This document shows positions 40,278-47,220 of a DNA stretch of 47,220 nucleotides, piece after piece; the first letter of the stretch is position 1; each line of letters begins with the position of its first letter. Source of the stretch: Bacillota bacterium. GTDB lineage: Bacteria; Bacillota; Negativicutes; DSM-13327. Made by a program: the position numbers and the translations under genes. The notes beneath the pieces were generated by a model. That model had not been told where the DNA came from. It made no database searches and was given only the letters and a program-made list of their open reading frames with translations. Where the stretch lies: positions 1 through 47,220 of the forward strand of contig JAGFZX010000023.1 of NCBI GenBank assembly GCA_017889585.1, given 5' to 3'.

Positions 40278-41190
40278 TAATTATGATGAAGTATTAAGAA
40301 AGTTTCATAAGATTATTCCCACAACTCGGTTGCTCGTAAATGAACCGCTGTCAAAACATACTACCTTTAAAATAGGTGGTCCAGCCGATTATCTGGTATT
40401 TCCATCTTCTATAGATGAAGTATCTGGCGTGATGATCATTGCCAAACAGCATGGTATACCTGTTAGTATTCTTGGTAATGGTTCAAACATTTTAGTTCTT
40501 GATAAAGGCATTAAAGGCTTAGTATTAAAATTTGGCAGTGAAATGTCTTATATTAGGCACTCAGAAGCTATTGTTACTATTGGCGCTGGGGCTATGCTGG
40601 CAGATGCTTGTATTTATGCAGCAAAGCATGGGCTTGGCGGTATGGAATTTGCAATCGGTATTCCAGGGAGCGTTGGTGGTGCTGTATTTATGAATGCTGG
40701 TGCCTACTCTGGTGAAATGTCCCAGGTTGTTAGTGCTGTATCAGGGGTCTGTGCTGATGGTACTGTAAAACGTTTTGAAGAGCATGAAATTGTCTTTGGA
40801 TATCGTCATAGCGCATTTCAGGATAATAATTGTATCATTTGCGAAGTAGAATTAAATCTTATAAGGCAAGAAAAACCAACGATTGAGCAAAAAATGTATG
40901 AATATCAAGTAAAGCGTGAGACGAAGCAACCTCTAGAAATGCCTAGTGCCGGTAGTACTTTTAAACGACCTCCAGGTAATTTTGCAGGTACGCTGATTGA
41001 ACAGGCAGGACTAAAGGGACTTACAGTGGGTGGTGCTCAGGTGTCAATAAAACATGCAGGTTTTGTTGTTAATGCTGGTGGCGCAACAGCGCAAGATGTA
41101 TTAATGCTAATCAAAGAAGTGCAACGCCGTGTCTACGAACATTCGGGTGTTATGCTAGAGCCTGAGGTTCGTATAGTCGGTGAAGAATAG
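40264..41190 (+). CDS. murB: UDP-N-acetylenolpyruvoylglucosamine reductase
   Basis: This flavoenzyme reduces UDP-GlcNAc-enolpyruvate to UDP-MurNAc in peptidoglycan synthesis. Its 308 residues show a FAD domain with TTFKIGGPADYLVFP near 36-50, ILGNGSNILVLDKGIKGLV, and GGMEFAIGIPGSVGGAVFMNAGAYSGEM near 123-150. The C-terminal active site has PSAGSTFKRPPGNFAG (Ser near 228) and LEPEVRIVG (Glu near 300). This is the shorter type II form. The start is TTG at 40264, overlapping ylbF by 14 bases, with GAAGGA upstream. A terminator follows at 41193. Confidence 0.95.
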   Translation: MIKNSNYDEVLRKFHKIIPTTRLLVNEPLSKHTTFKIGGPADYLVFPSSIDEVSGVMIIAKQHGIPVSILGNGSNILVLDKGIKGLVLKFGSEMSYIRHSEAIVTIGAGAMLADACIYAAKHGLGGMEFAIGIPGSVGGAVFMNAGAYSGEMSQVVSAVSGVCADGTVKRFEEHEIVFGYRHSAFQDNNCIICEVELNLIRQEKPTIEQKMYEYQVKRETKQPLEMPSAGSTFKRPPGNFAGTLIEQAGLKGLTVGGAQVSIKHAGFVVNAGGATAQDVLMLIKEVQRRVYEHSGVMLEPEVRIVGEE

Positions 41191-41192
41191 TT

Positions 41193-41222
41193 TAAGACTT
41201 GGTGTAATCCAAGTCTTTTTTC
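41193..41222 (+). terminator. Terminator after murB
   Basis: AAGACTTGG and CCAAGTCTT pair across TGTAAT, followed by TTTT. Confidence 0.9.
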
Positions 41223-41305
41223 CATTTGCATCACAATATGTAGTAGCAGGTGATTGGTGATAAATGTCGAAATATACTGATAAAGATACAAGGGGGATGA
41301 GTAAT

Positions 41306-42907
41306 ATGAAATTGACTTTTTTAGGTGCCGCAGGGATGGTAACAGGCTCGTCTTATTTATTGGAAGTAGGTACACAAAAAATATTAGTCGATTGTGGTAT
41401 GTTTCAAGGTTCAAAAACCATTACTGCAAATAATCGTCGTGAGTTTTTATATGACCCTACAGCGATTGATTGTGTAATATTAACACATGCGCATATTGAC
41501 CATAGTGGTTTATTGCCTAAATTGTGTAAGGCAGGTTTTAAAGGAATGATTTATGCCACCAAAGTGACGAATGAACTATGTGGTATTATGTTGCCTGACA
41601 GCGCCCATATTCAAGAATTTGATGCGGAAATTGAGAATCGCAAGGGTAAACGAGCTGGCAGAAAACCTGTGGAGCCCTTATATAGTATAGATGATGCTCG
41701 TATATGTTTAACCCACTTTTCTCCAGTAGACTATGATACAGTAGTAACCTTATCCCCTATTGTTAAGGTGTGTTTTAGAGATGCTGGACATATTCTTGGT
41801 TCGGCTATGATAGAGGTATGGGTAACTGAAGAAGGAAAAACAACCAAATTAGTATTTTCGGGTGATCTAGGGCAGCCTAACCAACCCATTATCAAAGATC
41901 CGACTTTAATTGATGAGGCTGATTATATCATTGTAGAAACTACATATGGAAATCGTTTACATGAAGATTATGATAAAGAAGAAAAATTAGCAAGCATTAT
42001 TAATGCTAGTGTGGCACGAGGTGGTAATATCATTATTCCTTCTTTTGCTGTAGGGCGCACGCAGACCATGTTATATTATTTGCATAATCTTTTAAAATCG
42101 GGAAGAATTCCAGAGATGCCGGTGATTATTGATAGTCCGTTGGCGATATCTGCCACAGATATCTTTTTACATAATACTCAAGATTATGATACTGAAGCTA
42201 TCGACATGTTGTATAAAGACCATGATAATCCGTTACTCATGCCTCAGCTACGCTTTACCAAAACAGCTGAAGAATCGAGAGCTCTTAATGAGTTGGATAA
42301 GCCGGCTATTATAATTTCGGCGAGCGGAATGTGTGATGCTGGTCGCATTCTCCATCATCTTAAACATAATTTATGGAGATCGGAAGCCAGCATATTATTT
42401 ATCGGCTATCAGGCCCAAGGAAGTTTGGGGCGGCGCTTAGTTGAAGGTGCAAGAAAGGTAAAAGTCCTAGGCGAAGAAATTAGTGTCAAGGCTAAGATTC
42501 ATAGTTTGGATGGGTTTTCAGCACATGCTGATCAACAGCAACTTTTAACATGGTTATCTTATTTCAAAACAAAGCTAGCTAACATCTTTTTAGTACATGG
42601 GGAATCGGAAGCATCAGAAACCTTTGCTCAAATTATTAAAGAAAAGATGGAGGTATCTACTTATATTCCGAATTTAGGGGATGTGGCTACTTTAACGGGG
42701 AGAGTGTGGCAGGTTGAAGAAGCTGAGGTTACGAGCCCTGCTGTAAAGCAGTTGCATGACTATCTGGATGTATTGGATAGAGAGTATATAGAGCAGCGCA
42801 AAAAGCTTGAACAAATGGGGGGCGCTGATAATAGTAAAATTGCAGAAATTATGCGTAGTTTGGAAAAAGTTCATAGTTATATGAATAAGACATTAAATGG
42901 CCTTTAA
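41306..42907 (+). CDS. Beta-CASP metallo-beta-lactamase-fold RNA nuclease
   Basis: This is a cytoplasmic zinc nuclease of the MBL/beta-CASP group (CPSF73/YsH1-like), probably acting on RNA. The start ATG at 41306 (MKLTFLGAAGMVTGSSYLLE) lies 9 bases after GGGGG. The MBL metal motif THAHIDHSG lies near residue 55, then DAGHILGSAMIEV with further His, and SGDLGQPNQPI. The beta-CASP half has IIPSFAVGRTQTMLYYL, SPLAISATDIF, IIISASGMCDAGRILHHLK and the C-terminal SLDGFSAHADQQQLLTWL and VHGESEASETFA. The length of 533 fits. The C-terminal 60 residues form a helical tail. It is not RNase J, which has a different arrangement. Confidence 0.92.
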   Translation: MKLTFLGAAGMVTGSSYLLEVGTQKILVDCGMFQGSKTITANNRREFLYDPTAIDCVILTHAHIDHSGLLPKLCKAGFKGMIYATKVTNELCGIMLPDSAHIQEFDAEIENRKGKRAGRKPVEPLYSIDDARICLTHFSPVDYDTVVTLSPIVKVCFRDAGHILGSAMIEVWVTEEGKTTKLVFSGDLGQPNQPIIKDPTLIDEADYIIVETTYGNRLHEDYDKEEKLASIINASVARGGNIIIPSFAVGRTQTMLYYLHNLLKSGRIPEMPVIIDSPLAISATDIFLHNTQDYDTEAIDMLYKDHDNPLLMPQLRFTKTAEESRALNELDKPAIIISASGMCDAGRILHHLKHNLWRSEASILFIGYQAQGSLGRRLVEGARKVKVLGEEISVKAKIHSLDGFSAHADQQQLLTWLSYFKTKLANIFLVHGESEASETFAQIIKEKMEVSTYIPNLGDVATLTGRVWQVEEAEVTSPAVKQLHDYLDVLDREYIEQRKKLEQMGGADNSKIAEIMRSLEKVHSYMNKTLNGL

Positions 42908-42963
42908 GTTTAAATAAAAGGACATGTTTTTGCGAAATATATAGATTTTTTTGATATTGGTAA

Positions 42964-42992
42964 TTGACAGTCGGGCGACAGTATAATATAGT
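42964..42992 (+). promoter_or_regulatory. Probable promoter of typA
   Basis: TTGACA at 42964-42969 and TATAGT at 42987-42992 are 17 bases apart. A stronger-looking TATAAT at 42982 is only 12 bases from the same -35 box. Confidence 0.55.
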
Positions 42993-43009
42993 GGTTTGTA
43001 TGCCACAAT

Positions 43010-43053
43010 AAAAGGGTGCAGTGTAACTCGCATCCTTTCTTTGTTTATTTTTT
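43010..43053 (+). promoter_or_regulatory. Terminator-like hairpin in the typA leader
   Basis: AAAGGGTGC and GCATCCTTT pair around AGTGTAACTC and are followed by CTTTGTTTATTTTTT, then the GGAGGG ribosome site. It has the shape of an intrinsic terminator sitting between promoter and gene. It could attenuate typA or end a short leader RNA. Confidence 0.5.
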
Positions 43054-43068
43054 AGGAGGGCTTAATTT

Positions 43069-44877
43069 ATGAAACGTACTGATTTACGCAACGTTGCGAT
43101 TATTGCGCACGTTGACCATGGTAAAACGACTCTGGTAGATGCAATGCTTAGACAAAGCGGTGTTTTCCGCGCTAATGAAACTGTGGCTGAGCGGGTAATG
43201 GATTCTAATGATCTTGAACGTGAACGGGGTATTACTATCCTATCGAAGAATACCTCTGTTATGCATAATGGTGTGAAGATTAATATTGTAGACACCCCAG
43301 GCCATGCGGACTTTGGTGGCGAAGTGGAACGAGTACTTAACATGGTTGATGGAGTGCTACTACTTGTTGATTCTTTTGAAGGCTCTATGCCTCAGACCAA
43401 GTATGTTTTGAAAAAGGCTTTGGAACAAAAATTAAAAGTTATTGTTGTTATTAATAAGATTGACCGTCCTGACCAACGAGTGGAAGAGGTTGCTGATGAA
43501 GTATTGGAATTGTTCATGGATCTTGATGCTACGGATGAACAATTAGAATTCCCAGTTGTGTATGCTGCAGCTAGAGATGGCATTGCCAAATTGAATATGG
43601 CTGATGAAAGTAGTAATCTAGAACCTTTATTTGAAATGTTAATTGATGAAATTCCTGCTCCCCAAGGCGATATTGATGGACCACTACAGATCATGGTTAC
43701 AACTCTTGATTATGATGATTATGTTGGACGTATTGCCATTGGTCGGGTTATTCGTGGCAAGGTGAGTAATGGACAGCAGGTCTTAATACTAAATGGCGAT
43801 ATGGAGAGAAAAGGTAAGATTGCTCGTTTGTATACATATGAAGGGCTAAAACGCATTGAAACCCAAGAAGTGGGACTTGGTGATATTGTAGCCATAACTG
43901 GTCTTAATGATGTAAATATCGGAGAAACTGTTTGCGATCTGGAAAATGCAGAAGCATTGCCAACCATTGATATTGATGAACCTACCTTAGTTATGATGTT
44001 TAGTGTAAATAACAGCCCATTTGCTGGTCGAGAAGGTAGTCTAATTACCACTAGACATTTACGTGATCGTTTGTTTAGAGAAGTTGAAACAAATGTAAGT
44101 TTACGTGTAAATGAAACAGATAGTGCAGATACTTTTGAAGTATGTGGACGTGGAGAACTGCATTTGTCCATTCTAATTGAGACAATGCGTCGCGAAGGTT
44201 TTGAATTCCAAGTTGGTAAACCTGCTGTTATTTATAAAACCATTAATGGTCAGCTATGCGAGCCTATGGAATCATTAACGATTGATGTACCTCAAGAGTT
44301 TATGGGGCCAGTTATGGAGTCTTTAGGTACTCGTAAAGCTGATTTGGTGAATATGACTGAAACAGCTGGATATCTGCGAATGGAATTTGTTGTTCCAGCT
44401 CGGGGATTGATTAGCTTCCGTTCAGAGTTTTTAACTGCCACAAAGGGCAATGGTATTATGCATCACGTATTCGAGGGCTATGCGCCGTACAAGGGCGATA
44501 TCCCTGGACGTACTCGTGGAGCACTAGTTGCCTTTGAAGCAGGTGAAACAACTGGCTATGGTATTTTCAACGTGCAGGATCGAGGCGTTATGTTTATCGT
44601 GCCAGGACAACCTGTTTATGAAGGGAGTATTATTGGCGAGAATACTAGAGAAATGGATATGGATGTTAATCCATGCAAGAAAAAAAATGTTACTAATATG
44701 CGTACTAGTGCATCTGATGAAGCGTTGCGTCTAACAGCGCCACGGATTTTGAGCCTAGAGCAAGCGTTAGAGTATATTAATAAAGATGAGTTAGTTGAAG
44801 TGACTCCAAAGAGTATTCGCTTGCGTAAGGCTATTTTAGATCGTACTTTGCGGGGGAGAATGCGTAAGAATTCGTAA
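43069..44877 (+). CDS. typA: Translational GTPase TypA/BipA
   Basis: This ribosome-associated GTPase is important for growth under stress and 50S assembly at low temperature. It has 602 residues. The G domain has G1 [10 protein letters not shown] near 14-23, G2 RGITI, G3 [15 protein letters not shown] and G4 NKID. Domains II and III follow, then the family-specific C-terminal region with [33 protein letters not shown] and [18 protein letters not shown] precedes the ATG. It is monocistronic, with a structured leader and a strong terminator at 44937. Confidence 0.97.
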   Translation: MKRTDLRNVAIIAHVDHGKTTLVDAMLRQSGVFRANETVAERVMDSNDLERERGITILSKNTSVMHNGVKINIVDTPGHADFGGEVERVLNMVDGVLLLVDSFEGSMPQTKYVLKKALEQKLKVIVVINKIDRPDQRVEEVADEVLELFMDLDATDEQLEFPVVYAAARDGIAKLNMADESSNLEPLFEMLIDEIPAPQGDIDGPLQIMVTTLDYDDYVGRIAIGRVIRGKVSNGQQVLILNGDMERKGKIARLYTYEGLKRIETQEVGLGDIVAITGLNDVNIGETVCDLENAEALPTIDIDEPTLVMMFSVNNSPFAGREGSLITTRHLRDRLFREVETNVSLRVNETDSADTFEVCGRGELHLSILIETMRREGFEFQVGKPAVIYKTINGQLCEPMESLTIDVPQEFMGPVMESLGTRKADLVNMTETAGYLRMEFVVPARGLISFRSEFLTATKGNGIMHHVFEGYAPYKGDIPGRTRGALVAFEAGETTGYGIFNVQDRGVMFIVPGQPVYEGSIIGENTREMDMDVNPCKKKNVTNMRTSASDEALRLTAPRILSLEQALEYINKDELVEVTPKSIRLRKAILDRTLRGRMRKNS

Positions 44878-44936
44878 GTAAAAAGCTATTGTATAGTAAA
44901 AAAGCGTCCTTTGGAGAACACTGTAAAAGTCAACCT

Positions 44937-44978
44937 ATAACAAAAACCAGCACCGATTTGGTGCTGGTTTTTGTTATA
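44937..44978 (+). terminator. Terminator after typA
   Basis: ATAACAAAAACCAGCACC and GGTGCTGGTTTTTGTTAT form a perfect stem across GATTT. Confidence 0.92.
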
Positions 44979-45012
44979 ATAACATATAAAACTACAGAAC
45001 GGTTGCGAATTT

Positions 45013-45456
45013 ATGTTTACTGATTTCAAGCAAACTAGAATGTCTTTTCATTCAGAATTATATAATCTTATTCCAGAAGATAAGTTACCTGATTCTTCCC
45101 AACTATCAAGGTTTCGTAGTCATCGATTAGGAGCAAGTCAGGTAGATGATGTACTTAAGATAATAGTAAGATAATGTATTGATAAGAGATTTATTAAATC
45201 AAAAACGTTAATCGTTGACGCAACTCATACTCTCGCAGTTATAAAGTCGGGTGCAAAAAGCAAAACCTTCTCCATACGAATTGTAGCAGATCAATACAAA
45301 CAACATATGGAATTTGAAGCCAGTACAACCTTCAGAGAACGTTCAAAATGAAGATGCATTATTGAACATAAAAATGCTGAACTCAAAAGACACCATGATT
45401 TGGCTAGTGGAAATACCTTGGTCTTTTTTTTGCTAATTGATGCTAATTATCTTTAA
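45013..45456 (+). pseudogene. Degraded DDE transposase (IS1182/IS4-like)
   Basis: A single frame from ATG 45013 to TAA 45454 contains two internal stops (TAA at 45172, TGA at 45349). Segments MFTDFKQTRMSFHSELYNLI, LPDSSQLSRFRSHRLG, IDKRFIKSKTLIVDATHTLA and IIEHKNAELKRHHDLASG resemble N-terminal, DDE-first-Asp and C-terminal parts of IS1182-type transposases. The usual 450-residue protein is cut to 147 codons, so it is internally deleted and dead. No terminal inverted repeats were found. Confidence 0.7.
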
Positions 45457-45556
45457 AATAGAAAAAAAATAATGTAATGCAGGATATTCGCTGAAAACGT
45501 CGAATCATTACCATAAAATGGCGATTTGATTAGAGAAATGTCAGGAGGCCGAAATA

Positions 45557-45982
45557 ATGGGATTGAGTATGATTGATAAGCTGACAAATTATTTGATGCC
45601 AATGGAAAAGGTGGCGCAGAAGGAACAATTGGTATCTGAATCTGATGGCACTCATGCACGTAAAACGGCGAATCTATATGTACACACTTATCAGTCGACA
45701 ATTTTAAAAGTTTTAATAGTTTCGCCAGCGAAATTTGATGATGTGCGTATGTATGCTGATCACTTAAAGGCCAATAAAATAGTTGTAGTTAATCTAACAA
45801 GTATAGATAGGGATATGCAGAATTCGATCAAGGATTTTATGAATGGTGTTTGTTATATTCTTAATGGTAATGTTCAGCGAATTGCTGATTCTGTATTTAT
45901 ATATACTCCAATCAATGTGGATATAGATAAAGAATTGTATGCTTATTCAGTGCCTACATATATAAAACCTAAGCTTGAATGA
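45557..45982 (+). CDS. sepF: Cell division protein SepF
   Basis: SepF anchors and bundles FtsZ at the division septum in Firmicutes. It has 141 residues. The N terminus MGLSMIDKLTNYLMPMEK is the usual amphipathic membrane-binding helix. After a variable linker the SepF fold starts near 54: VLIVSPAKFDDVRMYADHLK, KIVVVNLTSIDRDMQNSIKDF, GVCYILNGNVQRIADSVFIYTP. AGGAGG precedes the ATG. In most genomes sepF sits in the ylm cluster by ftsZ. Here it is alone between a transposase remnant and decayed sequence. Confidence 0.93.
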   Translation: MGLSMIDKLTNYLMPMEKVAQKEQLVSESDGTHARKTANLYVHTYQSTILKVLIVSPAKFDDVRMYADHLKANKIVVVNLTSIDRDMQNSIKDFMNGVCYILNGNVQRIADSVFIYTPINVDIDKELYAYSVPTYIKPKLE

Positions 45983-46280
45983 GACTTTAAAAACATGTGG
46001 AAGAGCAATAATATAATGGGTTATCAATTAATGAAGGCTTTTAATATTGCAGCGAAAACAATGCAAAAGTCCCTTTTAAGAGCATTTAGCAGAATGAAAA
46101 AATGAATCAGAATAATTTCACCCACGCCATTAGCGCCATCCATGTTGCAAGCAATTTGGTACGCAGCGATCTTATGACGGTGTAGCCTCATCTCAAAAGT
46201 GATAATGGCCAGTCGGTGGTCAAAGTCAATAAGCGGATTGTTATACCACTGGATGGTTTTATCCAGTCTTTTATTTGATC

Positions 46281-46403
46281 GTAGCTGTTGCCAATGAAGT
46301 AGCCACAGAAAAAGGATTATCGATTGTCATTGGAAATAAGGAAGTCGTTTGCGGTGGCTTGAATATTACAGCAGATGTGCTGAAAAAGATTACCGCGAAA
46401 TAG
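46281..46403 (+). pseudogene. C-terminal fragment of an OmpH/Skp-like chaperone
   Basis: The frame reads VAVANEVATEKGLSIVIGNK, EVVCGGLNITADVLKKITAK and stops at TAG 46403. The pattern (E-K-G-L-x-I-V-[IL], then GG-x-[ND]-I-T-x-[DA]-V-[LI]-K-K) is the end of periplasmic OmpH-family proteins. No start codon or N-terminal domain is present in frame. OmpH proteins belong to diderm cells, so the fragment fits a Negativicute. Confidence 0.6.
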
Positions 46404-46507
46404 GAAATATTGGTTTCTCATAAAGGTTTAATTTCATAATAGAAATAAGCATCCCAATTTTAGGGTGCCGAACCTTTACGCAAAGTTAATCAGGCTTTAG
46501 GGTAATT

Positions 46508-46687
46508 TCATATGTGTGTTTTATGTTCGTTTAGACGTATGTTTAAGCGAATTTTTTTATGGAGGATGTTATTAAAGTCCTCAACCACCTTCATTTCAGA
46601 ATCCTGATCCAGTTGCACAACAACCCAATTGACATCTTTTACATTCAGATCAAATGGCGTTGTTTTTAAAACCGTAATTTTTAACTT
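46508..46687 (-). pseudogene. Unidentified coding remnant (about 59 codons)
   Basis: A minus-strand frame opening after a stop reads KITVLKTTPFDLNVKDVNWV, VVQLDQDSEMKVVEDFNNIL, HKKIRLNIRLNEHKTHI and ends at TGA. It has natural-looking composition and a plausible N-terminal phrase. The position where ATG would be reads TTA, and no ribosome site precedes it. I do not recognise the family. It may be a fragment or a gene that lost its start. Confidence 0.4.
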
Positions 46688-46804
46688 TTAATTTTTTGCA
46701 CTAGAACAGAAACACGTCACTGTGCAGAGATAAATGTGATACTCACCTAATAAATTTTTGAACTTGGAAAATACTAAGATGAGGATTAAAAGGAGGTATT
46801 TATT

Positions 46805-46978
46805 ATGACTGAAAATCGTTCAAAAGAAAAGTTTCTAGCAAATCCCATTGAGCGACATGATACTGCGGCTTGGCGCGGTCATATCGAAAGTACGAAGCCC
46901 GAGTCAAATGTTCCTATTCCCAGCGAGGAGTCCGTGACTGAGGCTAGGGAATGGGTAAATACGAATTCCTTGTCGTAA
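46805..46978 (+). CDS. DUF3787 small spore-type protein (57 aa)
   Basis: This small protein of the DUF3787 family is found in spore-forming Firmicutes; the role is unknown. The 57 residues run MTENRSKEKFLANPIERHD, TAAWRGHIESTKPESNVPIP, SEESVTEAREWVNTNSLS. The family core is the PIExHDTAAW and KPESxVPIPSE motifs and the EAxEWVdxN end. AAAAGGAGG precedes the ATG at good spacing. The gene is followed by a perfect bidirectional hairpin and convergent nifJ. Confidence 0.88.
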   Translation: MTENRSKEKFLANPIERHDTAAWRGHIESTKPESNVPIPSEESVTEAREWVNTNSLS

Positions 46979-46988
46979 TTTCCTTAAG

Positions 46989-47033
46989 TAAAAAGCATTG
47001 GTGTCTCAAATATTGAGACACCAATGCTTTTTT
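46989..47033. terminator. Bidirectional terminator, DUF3787 gene / nifJ
   Basis: AAAAAGCATTGGTGTCTCAA and TTGAGACACCAATGCTTTTT pair perfectly around TATA. Confidence 0.93.
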
Positions 47034-47220
47034 AATACTGCATTTCTGCGAGACGCTTTAAGGTACGATATTTTTCCTGGGCATGCTTTTCTGCAGTTGC
47101 AAACATCCCATCCGCAATTTTCGGGAAGGTCGTCTTGAGTGAGGAGTAACGAATTTCGCCCTTTAAGAAATCTTGGAAGGAGGCTGTCGGTTCTTTGGAA
47201 TCGAGTATGAAAGGATTCTT
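47032..47220 (-). CDS. nifJ: Pyruvate:ferredoxin (flavodoxin) oxidoreductase, C-terminal end
   Basis: Only the last 62 codons are in the window; the gene continues past the right edge. The enzyme oxidatively decarboxylates pyruvate to acetyl-CoA with reduction of ferredoxin. The visible end reads NPFILDSKEPTASFQDFLKG, EIRYSSLKTTFPKIADGMFA, then AEKHAQEKYRTLKRLAEMQY and TAA. This is the domain VII-type C terminus of the large single-chain PFOR. Stop and terminator overlap by two bases. Confidence 0.88.
   Translation of the reverse strand, partial: KNPFILDSKEPTASFQDFLKGEIRYSSLKTTFPKIADGMFATAEKHAQEKYRTLKRLAEMQY

Larger units (their letters stand above)
45983..46804. other. Intergenic stretch of decayed sequence
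   Basis: No intact gene is seen here. An OmpH-like C-terminal fragment lies at 46281-46403 and a minus-strand coding remnant at 46508-46687. Short translatable pieces such as HAISAIHVASNLVRSDLM (about 46120) look coding-derived but are too short to place. There is no clear terminator after sepF. Confidence 0.6.

Noticed and set aside
43719..44171. Minus-strand open frame of 150 codons inside typA
   Set aside because: Antisense to conserved GTPase sequence, Ser/Arg/Pro-rich, no ribosome site.

Overview
The window looks like chromosome of a spore-forming, strictly anaerobic, low-GC bacterium of the Negativicutes, most like Pelosinus and other Sporomusaceae. That placement is inferred from gene content. 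There are spore genes (an alpha/beta-type SASP, a SPOCS-domain protein, DUF1657 and DUF3787 proteins). There are anaerobe genes (superoxide reductase, a group B-type [FeFe] hydrogenase, the end of pyruvate:ferredoxin oxidoreductase, a stand-alone oxaloacetate decarboxylase/carboxyltransferase alpha chain, a 2-hydroxyacyl-CoA dehydratase-type activase). A fragment of an OmpH/Skp-like periplasmic chaperone hints at an outer membrane. No prophage, CRISPR array, intact IS, tRNA or defence island was seen.

Layout. 1-300 holds the 3' part of a 5S rRNA between two copies of a palindromic element. 300-6,500 is mostly minus-strand: fba, a pseudouridine synthase, three small unknown genes, then plus-strand yajQ and minus-strand uraA behind a PyrR-type attenuator. 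6,500-14,750 is plus-strand apart from the SPOCS gene: a membrane protein, superoxide reductase, SASP, an aminotransferase, a DUF47/PiT phosphate-uptake pair and a TGS-uridine-kinase-like protein. 14,760-17,730 (minus) holds oadA and the hydrogenase. 17,800-28,600 is mostly plus-strand: an APC permease, a DUF1540 protein, an ACT/UPF0210 pair, nth, a lipoprotein cyclophilin, a GIY-YIG protein, ABC-F, NlpC/P60, and a tyrosine T-box controlling aroF-tyrA. 28,600-37,300 holds an SGNH hydrolase with repeated beta domains, a double P-loop ATPase, YmaF, a class II ribonucleotide reductase pseudogene, small spore-like genes, and the activase with its two split partner genes. 37,500-45,000 holds trmL, an endonuclease IV-like protein, ylbF-murB, a beta-CASP nuclease and typA. 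45,000-47,220 is a decayed stretch (transposase remnant, ompH fragment, another coding remnant) around intact sepF and a DUF3787 gene, ending in nifJ.

Regulation is unusually legible. Visible elements are a PyrR-binding attenuator for uracil uptake, a T-box whose specifier reads UAC for tyrosine synthesis, and many bidirectional hairpins between convergent genes. Two of those hairpins overlap the final codons of coding sequences (tyrA and the activase gene). Many genes start at TTG or GTG with a strong Shine-Dalgarno, so several starts here are placed downstream of the longest open frame.

The most notable non-genic signal is a modular dispersed repeat of about 90-140 bp in five copies (507-597, 3296-3418, 6125-6263, 19723-19822, 39762-39862). 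It has two forms that differ by an internal module of about 60 bp rich in hairpins. One copy separates the PyrR attenuator from uraA, and another supplies the last codons and stop of a protein gene. Two other small palindromic families are present: one abutting the 5S fragment, and one with AACC(A/G)C(A)AAG-like ends at 23750 and 38279. I did not find a convincing undescribed multi-gene system. The strongest candidates for new biology are the repeat family, the hydrogenase with an unusual cluster motif and start codon, and the split activase locus.
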